DNA from: Spirochaetaceae bacterium
Lineage (GTDB): Bacteria > Spirochaetota > Spirochaetia > B11-G9
Direction of reading: 5' to 3'
NCBI GenBank assembly: GCA_030600745.1
Contig: JAUVLL010000097.1
Location: 1 to 9,444 of the forward strand
DNA length: 9,444 nucleotides
Shown: positions 1 to 6,963 of the stretch, one piece after another
Layout: each line of letters starts with the position of its first letter
Position numbering within the stretch: position 1 is the first letter of the stretch
Notes under the pieces: model-generated
Seen by the model: only the letters and a program-made list of their open reading frames with translations
Database searches by the model: none
What the model was told of the DNA's origin: nothing
Made by a program: the position numbers and the translations under genes

Positions 1-506
1 CTCTGCAGCCGATGCTACGGTGTTTGCCTTGGCCACGGTATTTTCCGATCCGGTTGACATCATCTCAGCGACACTGTTCAGATCCGAGGATGCGTCGGAA
101 AGGGTGCTCATGTCGGCGTTAATGCCCCGGATCATAGCGGACATGTTGGCCGTCATGGTGTTCATGGCGTTTGCCATTTCGCCGATCTCATCTTTCCGGT
201 CAATGTCCAGCTTTCGGGTCAGATCGCCCTCGGAAATTCTGTTCGCAAAATTAACAGCAAGCTTCAATGGTATTGAGATGCTCCTGGCAAAAAAATAGGC
301 AAAGACGACCGCAATGATCAAACTTAAGGCACTTATAATCCAGACTATAGCAATGGCGCTACCAGCGGAAGATGAAATCTTTTCACTGAGTTTCTCAGCA
401 GAATTTATTGCAATGTCGACAATCTTTTCCGAAAGCTCCATCACCAAGTCTGCGTTTTGTTTCATTTCATTCAGAAATCCATCGATTTCAATGTCTTTTT
501 CCGGAA
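1..506 (-). CDS. Methyl-accepting chemotaxis protein fragment (membrane segment, HAMP, start of signalling domain), partial at both ends
   Basis: The minus strand is open from about 506 down to base 1. The peptide begins near LPEKDIEIDGF and runs through a helical, charged stretch (NEMKQNADLVMELSEKIVDI). One hydrophobic membrane segment follows (SAIAIVWIISALSLIIAVVF). Next comes a HAMP domain recognisable by SISIPLKLAV, ISEGDLTRKLDI and DEIGEMANAMNTM. Last is the beginning of the cytoplasmic coiled-coil signalling domain (SDLNSVAEMM). In the family this layout couples a periplasmic or membrane sensor to CheA/CheW. The hairpin tip and methylation helices lie beyond the left edge. The N-terminal sensor and first membrane helix are missing: homology stops at the junction with metG near 499-506, and no start codon or ribosome site is visible there. 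The first 120 bases are about 56% GC by hand count, richer than neighbouring genes. The family call is sure; whether the copy is intact elsewhere is unknown. Confidence 0.85.
499..506. other. Junction of two truncated genes at palindrome TTCCGGAA
   Basis: The 8-base perfect palindrome TTCCGGAA is the meeting point of the minus-strand chemotaxis receptor, which lacks its 5' part, and the plus-strand metG, which also lacks its 5' part. Receptor codons run into it from the left and metG codons (Pro-Glu-Ala-Asp-Lys-Leu-Tyr) start inside it. Because the site reads the same on both strands, it could serve as microhomology for an inverted join, either in the cell or during amplification or assembly. 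Confidence 0.6.
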
Positions 507-944
507 GCGGATAAACTCTATATAGAAACAATCGATACAGGTGAAGAGGAACCCAGAAAGATAGTTTCCGGCCTTGTTCCTTACTACAAGGAAGAGGAGC
601 TTTTAAATCATAATATAATATTGGTATACAATCTGAAACCGGCCAAATTGAGAGGTGTAAAAAGTCAGGGAATGCTGCTGGCTGCTGATAATACACCGGA
701 AGGTTCCGATGAGAGGGGTGATGTTGAGGTAATATTTGCAGACTGGGCAGAACCAGGAACAAGAATAACTCTTGCAGGTAATTCTGTTCCTGAAGGGGAT
801 AATCCTAAAAAGCTTAAAGTTAATCACTTTTTTGATATCCCTTTGAAAGTAGAAGGAAATATTATAAAAGTAGGTGAAACTGCTCTTGAAGTATCCGGAA
901 AGACATTAAAAACAAATATTGTGTCCGAAGGGGAAGTAGGGTAA
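501..944 (+). CDS. metG: Methionyl-tRNA synthetase C-terminal tRNA-binding domain, 5'-truncated
   Basis: The last about 147 residues match the EMAP-II/Trbp111-like OB-fold domain that many bacterial methionyl-tRNA synthetases carry at the C terminus. Telling segments are EADKLYIE near the start, KIVSGLVPYY, NLKPAKLRGVKSQGMLLAA (the family hallmark) and the TRITLAG-type strand. In full-length enzymes this domain follows the Rossmann-fold catalytic core and anticodon-binding helices, dimerises the enzyme and raises tRNA affinity. Here the catalytic HIGH and KMSKS parts are absent. The plus-strand frame stays open leftward to an ATG at 408, but 408-500 is antisense to the receptor gene and is not metG-like. 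The residue before Pro-Glu-Ala-Asp is Phe, where relatives usually have His, so the break is at about 500/501. A stand-alone CsaA/Trbp111 protein is an alternative, but the sequence most resembles the synthetase domain. The femAB-like gene follows 18 bases after the stop. Confidence 0.88.
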   Translation, partial: PEADKLYIETIDTGEEEPRKIVSGLVPYYKEEELLNHNIILVYNLKPAKLRGVKSQGMLLAADNTPEGSDERGDVEVIFADWAEPGTRITLAGNSVPEGDNPKKLKVNHFFDIPLKVEGNIIKVGETALEVSGKTLKTNIVSEGEVG

Positions 945-962
945 TCCCTGCCTATATTTCTG

Positions 963-1988
963 ATGAGCGTTCAGGGCATTCATTCTGTTGAATTATCAAG
1001 ACTTCCGGCAGGCAGTAATATTCTGCAATCTTCGTATTGGGGAAGTCTAAAGAGTGAATTTGGGTGGAAGCCTTATTCATTTGAATTCAACGGGAAAGCA
1101 CTTCTTGTTCTTGTCAGGAAAGTTTTTGGGAAACACTCTATTGCATATATTCCTCATGGACCTGCACTTTCAAATGAGGACCAGACTGGTTCTGAACTTA
1201 AAAAAATTGGACTGAAATTAAAAAAATACCTTCCTGCAGGATGTTTTGCTCTTAGATTTGATCTTCCGTCAGGTCTCTATCAGGTGGATCCGGTTTTGTT
1301 TAGTATGGGACCGGAACTAACAAAGGCATCCTCAGATATTCAGCCTTCCGATACTGTTATTATTTCTCTAAAGGAAAATGAAGAAGATATTCTTGCAAGG
1401 ATGAAGTCAAAGACCAGATACAATATTCGTTTGTCTTTTCGAAAAGGTGTTGTTGTTGAGAAGGCAGGAGTTGAAACTCTGAATGAATGGTATCAACTCT
1501 ATAAGGAAACCGCCTTAAGGGATAAGATAACAATCCATTCAAAAGAGTACTACAGGAAGATATTTGAACTATCCGGGAAGGAGACTGTTTCTATATCAAG
1601 CCCTCTGCTGGTTTTATTTAAGGCCGCTTATAATGATCAAATTCTTGCAGGAATTATTGTTGCTTTTTACGGTAACAGAGCCACATACCTGTATGGTGCT
1701 TCATCCAATGAAAACAGAAACCTTATGCCGGCCTATGCTCTCCAGTGGGAGGCAATAAAATATGCAAAAGAGAAAGGCTGCACAGAATACGATCTTTTCG
1801 GGATACCTCCGATATATGATCCTGATCATCCAATGAGTGGTCTTTATCGTTTCAAGACGGGGTTCGGCGGTGATATACTTCACCGACCCGGATGCTGGGA
1901 TTTGCCGTTAAAGCCTGTTGTTTACCGTGTATATAGATTGGTCGAGACCCTCAGGATGTTCTATTATAAGAAATTGCGAAAGAGATGA
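963..1988 (+). CDS. FemAB-family peptidoglycan bridge aminoacyltransferase
   Basis: This 341-residue protein has the FemA/FemB/FemX tandem GNAT-like fold. The N-terminal signature is ILQSSYWGSLKSEFGWKPY (residues 20-38). A basic segment KSKTRYNIRLSFRKGV (148-163) corresponds to the conserved K/R-rich linker. The C-terminal GNAT half has ATYLYGASSNENRNLMPAY (240-258), an aromatic/acidic helix LQWEAIKYAKEKG and EYDLFGIPP (275-283), then YRFKTGFGG (295-303). Family members use aminoacyl-tRNA to add amino acids to the peptide stem of lipid-linked peptidoglycan precursors at the cytoplasmic face of the membrane. Glycine attached to ornithine has been reported for a spirochaete wall, so glycyl transfer is a reasonable but unproven guess. 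No signal peptide or clear membrane helix is seen. The gene begins 18 bases after metG in the same frame, and no good Shine-Dalgarno lies just upstream of the ATG. The start is therefore less certain than the family, and read-through from metG is likely. Confidence 0.86.
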   Translation: MSVQGIHSVELSRLPAGSNILQSSYWGSLKSEFGWKPYSFEFNGKALLVLVRKVFGKHSIAYIPHGPALSNEDQTGSELKKIGLKLKKYLPAGCFALRFDLPSGLYQVDPVLFSMGPELTKASSDIQPSDTVIISLKENEEDILARMKSKTRYNIRLSFRKGVVVEKAGVETLNEWYQLYKETALRDKITIHSKEYYRKIFELSGKETVSISSPLLVLFKAAYNDQILAGIIVAFYGNRATYLYGASSNENRNLMPAYALQWEAIKYAKEKGCTEYDLFGIPPIYDPDHPMSGLYRFKTGFGGDILHRPGCWDLPLKPVVYRVYRLVETLRMFYYKKLRKR

Positions 1989-1997
1989 CTATAGAGA

Positions 1998-2112
1998 GGC
2001 TTTTGCGATGTCTGTAAATTCAACTTATTTTTGGCTTTTTGCGCCAGGTCACAGCTAATATATTAGAGAAGAAGTATTTTTTAAGTAGAAAAAGTGATAC
2101 AGCGCAAAAAGC
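1998..2112. repeat. Three copies of GGCTTTT(T)GCG, two direct and one inverted
   Basis: GGCTTTTGCG lies at 1998-2007, GGCTTTTTGCGC at 2033-2044 and its reverse complement GCGCAAAAAGC at 2102-2112. The last two form a perfect 11-base inverted repeat separated by 57 bases. They sit between the FemAB-like gene's stop and the ABC operon promoter. A long-loop hairpin or a paired protein-binding site are both possible. The loop is too long and no T-run follows, so it is not a standard terminator. Confidence 0.55.
2055..2066. promoter_or_regulatory. Palindrome CTAATATATTAG, possible distal operator
   Basis: This is a perfect 12-base palindrome with arms CTAAT and ATTAG, 63 bases upstream of the predicted -35 box of the ABC operon. 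The same arms, with one more base between them, recur at 2167-2179 near the predicted transcription start. That pairing suggests two binding sites for one dimeric regulator. Palindromes of this length do occur by chance in AT-rich spacers. Confidence 0.35.
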
Positions 2113-2128
2113 TTTTACTAAGTAACGC

Positions 2129-2157
2129 TTGATAAAGTTAGATGAATATGATATTAT
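2129..2157 (+). promoter_or_regulatory. Sigma70-type promoter of the ABC importer operon
   Basis: TTGATA (2129-2134) and TATTAT (2152-2157) match the -35 and -10 consensus at five of six positions each, separated by the ideal 17 bases. A start near 2164 would give a leader of about 33 bases containing the operator-like palindrome at 2167-2179 and the Shine-Dalgarno at 2186-2191. Confidence 0.6.
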
Positions 2158-2166
2158 TCAGAATAC

Positions 2167-2179
2167 CTAATTATATTAG
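2167..2179. promoter_or_regulatory. Operator-like palindrome CTAATTATATTAG at the ABC operon start
   Basis: The arms CTAAT and ATTAG flank TAT, just downstream of the predicted -10 box, where a bound repressor would block initiation. The overlapping 13-mer TAATTATATTAGT (2168-2180) recurs exactly at 6995-7007 upstream of the DtxR-family regulator gene. The 10-mer ATACCTAATT (2163-2172) recurs at 6850-6859 in the zupT leader. These shared strings make this the best candidate site for that regulator. Binding is inferred. Confidence 0.5.
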
Positions 2180-2185
2180 TAATAC

Positions 2186-2191
2186 AGGAGG
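2186..2191 (+). promoter_or_regulatory. Strong Shine-Dalgarno AGGAGG of the solute-binding protein gene
   Basis: AGGAGG lies five bases before the ATG at 2197 and fixes that start. It is the strongest ribosome site in the plus-strand half of the window, as expected for an abundant periplasmic protein. Confidence 0.8.
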
Positions 2192-2196
2192 AAATA

Positions 2197-3246
2197 ATGT
2201 TTGGATTTAAAAAGACGTTTCTACTTGTTTGTTTTATAATAACCCTTAGCTCTGCAACGGAAGTTTTTGCTTCAGGGCAGAAGGAATCTATAGATATTTA
2301 TTCAGGGAAGACAGGAAGAATAACAGTCTACATCTCAGGTCCGGCTGCAATGATCTCAAAGCTTGAAAAAGCTTTTGAGAAAGAGCATGGAGATGTTCTT
2401 GATCTTGTTCAGATGGGCTGCGGCCCGTTAAGACAGCGGGTCTGGTCGGAAATGGAAGCCGGGCAGATAAAGGCTGATGTTTTCTGGGGGTCCGACCCCT
2501 TGATTTATATTGCTCTTGACAACAAGGGAGCACTTGAAGCGTTCACTCCGGAAGGGATTGAAGCTGTAAGGGATGAATTCCTAACAGAAAGCAGCTATAC
2601 CTTGATAAATGAACGATATATAGTTGTAATTTATAATAGCAAGAAGCTTACCGAAGAAAGAATTCCATCTTCATATGCTGATCTCCTTGATCCCGGATTA
2701 AAAGGCTTTATTGTTCAGGCAGATCCATCACAATCATCAACTGCCCTGGCCATTGTTGCCGGTTTATGGGATATACATGGACGAAACTGGGATTTTTATA
2801 GAGGTCTTGCCGCAAACAATTTCTTTCTGTCAAAGAAGAACAGCGATGTGCCTTCAAAGATACAGGAGGGAGAGTTTGATGCGGGGATCGCTCCCCACGA
2901 TGCTGTCCTGCGTCTTCAGAAAAAAGCGAAGAAAGAGGGCTACCCGACACCCCTTGCTATTTGCTGGCCGGAAGAGGGTCCCCTGGCTATCCAGAGACCC
3001 ATTGCCATAAGCAGGAACACTGCCCGCCCTGAAGTAAATGAACAGATTGCCCGAAGTTTTGTGAGCTTTATGATCTCGAAGCAGGCGCAGAAAATAACAA
3101 CAATGTTCGGTTTTGCAAGTGTCCGAAAGGATCTTCCTTTGACGGTAGGAATTCCTGGTGACCTCGAGATAAGAAGAGTTGACTGGGATTATCTTGCCTC
3201 TCATGAAAACGATATTCGTGACGGTTTCAAAGCACTTTTTCAGTAA
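2197..3246 (+). CDS. ABC importer periplasmic solute-binding protein, COG1840/ferric-iron type
   Basis: This 349-residue protein starts with a signal peptide: positive FKK, a hydrophobic core at about residues 7-20, and a likely signal peptidase I site after VFA (23-25), leaving SGQKES at the mature N terminus. No lipobox cysteine is seen. The mature part follows the type II binding-protein pattern of COG1840 (FbpA/AfuA and aminoethylphosphonate relatives). Signs are RITVYISGP, MGCGPLRQRVWSEMEAGQIKADVFWGSDP (about 73-101), SSYADLLDPGLKG (158-170) and GFASVRKDLPL (305-315). It would capture the substrate and deliver it to the permease encoded next. FbpA proteins bind Fe(III) with two adjacent tyrosines; no Tyr-Tyr pair is present here, so ferric iron is likely from family and context but not proven. 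It is the first gene of the operon, with a strong ribosome site, and its 3' end overlaps the permease reading frame. Confidence 0.87.
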   Translation: MFGFKKTFLLVCFIITLSSATEVFASGQKESIDIYSGKTGRITVYISGPAAMISKLEKAFEKEHGDVLDLVQMGCGPLRQRVWSEMEAGQIKADVFWGSDPLIYIALDNKGALEAFTPEGIEAVRDEFLTESSYTLINERYIVVIYNSKKLTEERIPSSYADLLDPGLKGFIVQADPSQSSTALAIVAGLWDIHGRNWDFYRGLAANNFFLSKKNSDVPSKIQEGEFDAGIAPHDAVLRLQKKAKKEGYPTPLAICWPEEGPLAIQRPIAISRNTARPEVNEQIARSFVSFMISKQAQKITTMFGFASVRKDLPLTVGIPGDLEIRRVDWDYLASHENDIRDGFKALFQ

Positions 3247-4915
3247 ATATACATCCCGGGGAACACTATTGTTTCTCGGGATAATTTTATCGGTTTTCAT
3301 ACTGTATCCTTTTTCTATTCTCCTTCTTAGAAGCCTGGGTATTTCTGCTGAAAGTTTTAAGCCTGGAATTGATATTTTTACAAGAATTTTCTCTAAAAGA
3401 GGAACATGGAAGGCCCTTGTAAATACTATCTATACGGCCCTTTTGGTTACGGTACTTACAGCGATAATTTCCGGAATACTGGCCTGGCTGGTTGTAAGAA
3501 CAGATTTTCATTTTAAAAGATTAATTAAAAATCTCTCCTTTTTAACCTTTATCATTCCTCCCTACATTCTGGCACTTTCGTGGCTGGAGTTTCTTGGAAG
3601 AAATGGTTATCTTCATAGGATTTTAGGTTATATATTCGGGCTTAAAGAGTACACTCTGGAATATTATTCTATCACCGCAGTAGCTATTGTAATGTCCATT
3701 CATCTCTATCCACTTGTGTTTATGGCTCTATGCAATGCTCTGGAAAAACATGATCCCTCTCTTGAAAATGCCGCCATTATGAGCGGTGCAACAGCATGGA
3801 AGACCACTTTCAGTATAACTATTCCCCTTATCATTCCAAGTTTTTTATCTATTGGACTTCTTGTTTTTTCAAGGACAATGGCTAATTTCGGGGTCCCTGC
3901 ACTTCTGGCTCTTCCTGTAAGAAAAGAGGTTCTTACAACCAGGATCTATGCATCATTAAGTGATCTGAACATTGATGAAGCAACAGCTCTTTCCTTTCTT
4001 CTTGTTTTTCTTTCGGGGCTTGTTTTCACTTCGTACACTTTAATATTCAGGAAAAAGAGTTTTGCAACGATTAATTTTAATGGGGAAAAACCCAGGATTT
4101 ATTCTCTTGGGAAAAGGAAATGGATTATTACTGCAGTGGTTTTTCTTTTTCAGGGGATTACAACAATTCTGCCGCTTGCAACAATTTTTATATCCTCTTT
4201 TCTAAAAAGGTGGGGACTTCCTCTGAAATTGGAATATCTAACGCTTAATAATTATATACAACTCCTTTTTAAAAACGATCAGGCTGTTGCAGCCTTCAGA
4301 AATAGTATAACTTATGGTATTACAGGAGCAACGTTTGCCGCTGTAATAGGCAGTTCTATAGCTTTTATCTCCCATTCTTCAGAAGCAAAAGGGGGAAAGG
4401 TTCTTGAACTTGTAGCTTCCTGGCCCATGGCTTTTCCAAATATTGTTCTGGCTGTTGCCGCTATTCTTGCCTGGAATACCCCTCCGCTTGCACTATACGG
4501 AACTCCATGGATTATCATTGTTACATATATGGTGCTGTTTACTCCTATTATAATGAAAAATGTTACAGGGTTGATTCAGAATCATGATAGAACACAAACT
4601 TTTGCAGCAAGAATTTCGGGAGCATCCCCGTTCAGGAGTTTTCTGGATGTAACATTCCCTGCAATATTTCCTGGAATAAAATCAGGCTGGCTCCTCTGTT
4701 TTCTTATTGCCTTAAAAGAAATTCCGATTTCACTAATGCTTTATTCTTCAGGTCAGGAAACCATCGGGGTCCTCCTTTTTGGAATGCAGTCACAATCTTA
4801 TGGACTGGAGATGACCTCAACCCTTGCAGTAGTAATTATAGGTTTAATTTTTATCGGAAACATTATAATTCAAACAGGAAAACGGAGAATTAAGAATGAA
4901 AATGCTTCAGATTAA
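3203..4915 (+). CDS. ABC importer permease with two fused BPD_transp_1 domains (FbpB type)
   Basis: About 570 residues form two homologous permease domains in one chain, with roughly twelve hydrophobic segments, as in FbpB/AfuB/SfuB. Each half carries the EAA loop that docks on the ATPase: ENAAIMSGATAWKTTFSITI (about 188-207) and FAARISGASPFRSFLDVTF (about 467-485). The start is ambiguous. ATG 3203 is used here, giving a 44-base overlap with the binding-protein gene but no Shine-Dalgarno. A TTG at 3179 is also in frame. A TTG at 3269, after the upstream stop and behind GGGGAA, would remove the overlap and begin directly at the first membrane helix. The hairpin at 3253-3282 covers this region. 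The 3' end overlaps the ATPase gene by 20 bases, which implies translational coupling. Family and topology are certain; the transported ion, probably ferric iron, is inferred. Confidence 0.88.
   Translation: MKTIFVTVSKHFFSKYTSRGTLLFLGIILSVFILYPFSILLLRSLGISAESFKPGIDIFTRIFSKRGTWKALVNTIYTALLVTVLTAIISGILAWLVVRTDFHFKRLIKNLSFLTFIIPPYILALSWLEFLGRNGYLHRILGYIFGLKEYTLEYYSITAVAIVMSIHLYPLVFMALCNALEKHDPSLENAAIMSGATAWKTTFSITIPLIIPSFLSIGLLVFSRTMANFGVPALLALPVRKEVLTTRIYASLSDLNIDEATALSFLLVFLSGLVFTSYTLIFRKKSFATINFNGEKPRIYSLGKRKWIITAVVFLFQGITTILPLATIFISSFLKRWGLPLKLEYLTLNNYIQLLFKNDQAVAAFRNSITYGITGATFAAVIGSSIAFISHSSEAKGGKVLELVASWPMAFPNIVLAVAAILAWNTPPLALYGTPWIIIVTYMVLFTPIIMKNVTGLIQNHDRTQTFAARISGASPFRSFLDVTFPAIFPGIKSGWLLCFLIALKEIPISLMLYSSGQETIGVLLFGMQSQSYGLEMTSTLAVVIIGLIFIGNIIIQTGKRRIKNENASD
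3253..3282 (+). promoter_or_regulatory. Intercistronic hairpin just after the binding-protein stop codon
   Basis: ATCCCGGGGAA (3253-3263) pairs with TTTCTCGGGAT (3272-3282), giving an 11-bp stem with two G-U pairs and an 8-base loop. It lies seven bases after the binding-protein stop and is followed by AATTTTAT. In other ABC operons, hairpins between binding protein and permease genes stabilise the upstream message and raise binding-protein yield. Here the hairpin also lies within the N-terminal codons of the permease, with a candidate TTG start at its loop. Confidence 0.6.
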
Positions 4916-5963
4916 AGATATTTCAAAAAAGTTTGGTTTAATAACAGCTGTGGAAGATTTTTCTGTTGATATTGGTAATGGAGAACTTCTTGCTGTCCTC
5001 GGGCCGAGCGGTTGTGGTAAAAGCACTCTTCTTTCCTGTATAGCCGGTATCCTGAAAGCAGATAAAGGGGAGATATTTCTGGGCAAACGTTGTCTCTACT
5101 CCGCCCAAAAGGGTATAAATGTCCCCCCTGAAGAACGTAATATTGGATTTGTTTTTCAAAATTATGCACTTTGGCCGCATATGACTGCAGAAAGAAATAT
5201 TTCCTATCCCCTGCGAATACGAAAGAGGACAAAACCGTTTATTAAAAAAGAGGTAAACCATATCTTAAGTTTACTCCGGCTGGAAGACAAAGGAAACCGG
5301 TATCCTCATCAGTTAAGCGGAGGCGAACAGCAGAGGGTCTCCCTGGGAAGGGCATTAATAATGGGTCCTGACTTGCTTCTCCTGGATGAACCACTTTCGA
5401 ATCTCGATGCCCGCTTAAGAGAAGAGATGCAGAAGGAGATAAGAAAAATACAGAGAGATCTTAAACTGACTGTTATCCATGTTACCCATGACCAATCAGA
5501 GGCCCTTGCTATGTCTGACAGAATTGTTGTAATGAATAATGGGAAGTTTATACAGGAGGGAAGTCCTGACGATGTTTATAATAATCCGAATAGCATATTT
5601 GCTGCAGATTTTGTCGGTACAAGCAACATTATCCGTGGCAAGGTTGTAAAATCCATAAATAAACTTATCCTTGTATGCGGCAGTGATTTTCGGTTTGATG
5701 TGTCTCACATTCCCATTAAACCCGGGGAGCATGCAGTCTTTTCCGTACGGCCTGAAGATATTGATATTACCTTAAAGAAAAAAGGAACTGCAAACCCCGT
5801 CGGAACCGGTGTAATTGTGGAGCATATCTACAGGGGGGCCCATATCCAGTATGAAGTAAAAATAGGGGATAATTCTCTAAAAGTCCAGGTGCACCCGGCT
5901 GACTCCTTTGAAACAGGAGATGTGGTTTTTCTTTATTTTAAAAGGATTAAAAGGCTTAAATAG
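4896..5963 (+). CDS. ABC importer ATP-binding protein (CysA/FbpC/PotA type)
   Basis: This 355-residue protein has a complete nucleotide-binding domain. It shows Walker A GPSGCGKST (36-44), Q-loop glutamine in VFQNYALWPHMT (Q88), signature LSGGEQQR (140-147), Walker B LLLLDEP with catalytic Glu165, D-loop SNLD (168-171) and switch His198 in HVTHDQ. A C-terminal TOBE-like regulatory domain follows (about 240-355), with the typical VFSVRPEDI strand. It is the cytoplasmic motor that powers import through the preceding permease. The start is supported by GGAG at 4884-4887, eight bases before the ATG, inside the permease gene. All catalytic motifs are intact. The substrate follows from the partner genes: ferric iron is most likely, but phosphonate, polyamine and sulfate importers share this ATPase class. 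No clear terminator follows; 47 bases separate it from the convergent zupT gene. Confidence 0.93.
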   Translation: MKMLQIKDISKKFGLITAVEDFSVDIGNGELLAVLGPSGCGKSTLLSCIAGILKADKGEIFLGKRCLYSAQKGINVPPEERNIGFVFQNYALWPHMTAERNISYPLRIRKRTKPFIKKEVNHILSLLRLEDKGNRYPHQLSGGEQQRVSLGRALIMGPDLLLLDEPLSNLDARLREEMQKEIRKIQRDLKLTVIHVTHDQSEALAMSDRIVVMNNGKFIQEGSPDDVYNNPNSIFAADFVGTSNIIRGKVVKSINKLILVCGSDFRFDVSHIPIKPGEHAVFSVRPEDIDITLKKKGTANPVGTGVIVEHIYRGAHIQYEVKIGDNSLKVQVHPADSFETGDVVFLYFKRIKRLK

Positions 5964-6010
5964 GCAATTTGCATTAATCTGTAATTACAATTCTCCTCCT
6001 ATAAAACTAA

Positions 6011-6817
6011 TCAAACAAACATCAGTAAACTCAAAGCCATAACAAGCATGCCCCCTATAAGGCCGAATATGGCTACATGGTGTTCCCCAAATTTCTCAGC
6101 TGTCGGTAATAGCTCATCCAGGGAAATATAAACCATTATTCCTGCAACCCCGGCGAATATAAAACCAAATGCAGCATCATTAAAAAGACTACCCAGTAAC
6201 AAAAATCCTAATAATGCTCCAACAGGTTCGGCCAGACCCGAGGCAAAAGAATAGAAAAAAGCTTTTTTCCTGCTTTTTGTAGCATAATAAATTGGAACTG
6301 ATACTGCAATCCCTTCCGGGATATTGTGAATTGCAATTGCAGCTCCAATACTGATTCCTAAAGCAGGGTCGTGCAGTGCTCCTATAAAAGTAGCTAATCC
6401 TTCGGGAAAGTTATGAATTCCAATGGCTAATGCGGAAAAAAGTCCCATACGCATCAGTGTCTTTTCATTTATTTGGTTATTTGAAACATTATTAATATTT
6501 TCCATTTCATGCGGATTCTCAAAAGATGGAACAAGTTTGTCTATTACTGCTATAATTGCAATACCTGCAAAGAAGGCTATTGTTGTAAACCAATATCCTT
6601 GTTTTTCTCCATATAGTGCTGTTAATGAATCGTTGGCTTTAACAAAAATCTCAACCAATGATACATAGATCATGACACCTGCAGAAAAACCCAAAGATCC
6701 GGCTAAGAATTTTGGATTGAATTTCTTAGATAAAAAAGCCATAAGGCTGCCGACTCCAGTAGCTAATCCTGCAAATATTGTTAAACCGAATGCAAATAAA
6801 AAATTTCCTGATTCCAT
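6011..6817 (-). CDS. zupT: ZIP-family divalent metal transporter (ZupT)
   Basis: The 268-residue length is close to that of typical bacterial ZupT. About eight hydrophobic segments are seen, with a hydrophilic Asn/Glu/His-containing loop at about residues 98-122 in the usual variable-loop position. The two hallmark metal-site helices are present as HNFPEG (135-140) and HNIPEG (164-169). GLAEPVGALLG (194-204) and YISLDELLP (230-238) are also conserved ZIP features. Family members bring Zn(II), Fe(II), Mn(II) or similar ions into the cytoplasm. The ATG is supported by AGGAG at 6831-6827, nine bases upstream. The gene is divergent from a DtxR-family metal repressor, and its leader carries a perfect AATTAG-ATAC-CTAATT inverted repeat. 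It is therefore probably repressed when metal is plentiful. Metal preference cannot be read from sequence alone; regulation by a DtxR/MntR protein points to Mn or Fe as well as Zn. Confidence 0.93.
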   Translation of the reverse strand: MESGNFLFAFGLTIFAGLATGVGSLMAFLSKKFNPKFLAGSLGFSAGVMIYVSLVEIFVKANDSLTALYGEKQGYWFTTIAFFAGIAIIAVIDKLVPSFENPHEMENINNVSNNQINEKTLMRMGLFSALAIGIHNFPEGLATFIGALHDPALGISIGAAIAIHNIPEGIAVSVPIYYATKSRKKAFFYSFASGLAEPVGALLGFLLLGSLFNDAAFGFIFAGVAGIMVYISLDELLPTAEKFGEHHVAIFGLIGGMLVMALSLLMFV

Positions 6818-6826
6818 ATTTTTTTT

Positions 6827-6831
6827 CTCCT
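6827..6831 (-). promoter_or_regulatory. Shine-Dalgarno of zupT
   Basis: AGGAG on the minus strand lies nine bases before the ATG at 6817, separated by an A-rich spacer. It supports that start and contrasts with the divergent regulator gene, which has none. Confidence 0.7.
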
Positions 6832-6843
6832 GTTAAAATGCAC

Positions 6844-6859
6844 AATTAGATACCTAATT
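6844..6859. promoter_or_regulatory. Inverted repeat AATTAG-ATAC-CTAATT in the zupT leader
   Basis: Perfect 6-base arms flank four bases, 26 bases upstream of the zupT start codon. ATACCTAATT is shared with the operator-like site at the ABC operon start (2163-2172). TTAG/CTAA half-sites are also found in the consensus bound by DtxR and IdeR, so this is a candidate site for the neighbouring regulator. Confidence 0.5.
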
Positions 6860-6900
6860 TAACCAATGATCTGAATACTTCGGGAAATATTTATATAAAG

Positions 6901-6914
6901 TTAGTTATATCTAA
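6901..6914. promoter_or_regulatory. TTAG-N6-CTAA element between zupT and the regulator gene
   Basis: TTAGTTATATCTAA has TTAG and CTAA arms around six bases, followed closely by a related AGTTATCTAA (6924-6933). Read towards zupT it lies in a possible promoter zone. A minus-strand TTGACT (6951-6946) is 17 bases from a poor TAACTT, and an alternative TATAAA lies nearer the gene, so the exact zupT promoter is not settled. Confidence 0.35.
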
Positions 6915-6963
6915 TAAAATTAAAGTTATCTAAATTTATCCTGATAGTCAAGTGCTGTAGCAA

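Noticed and set aside
408..500. Plus-strand extension of the metG frame back to an ATG at 408
   Set aside because: This part is antisense to the chemotaxis receptor's membrane-proximal segment and has no synthetase similarity; the frame is open by chance.
2854..3300. Long minus-strand reading frame opposite the solute-binding protein
   Set aside because: It is the antisense shadow of a well-supported gene and has no recognisable domain or ribosome site.
5964..6010. Rho-independent terminator between the convergent ABC operon and zupT
   Set aside because: Only the short palindrome TGTAATTACA (5980-5989) is present, without a GC stem or a T-run.
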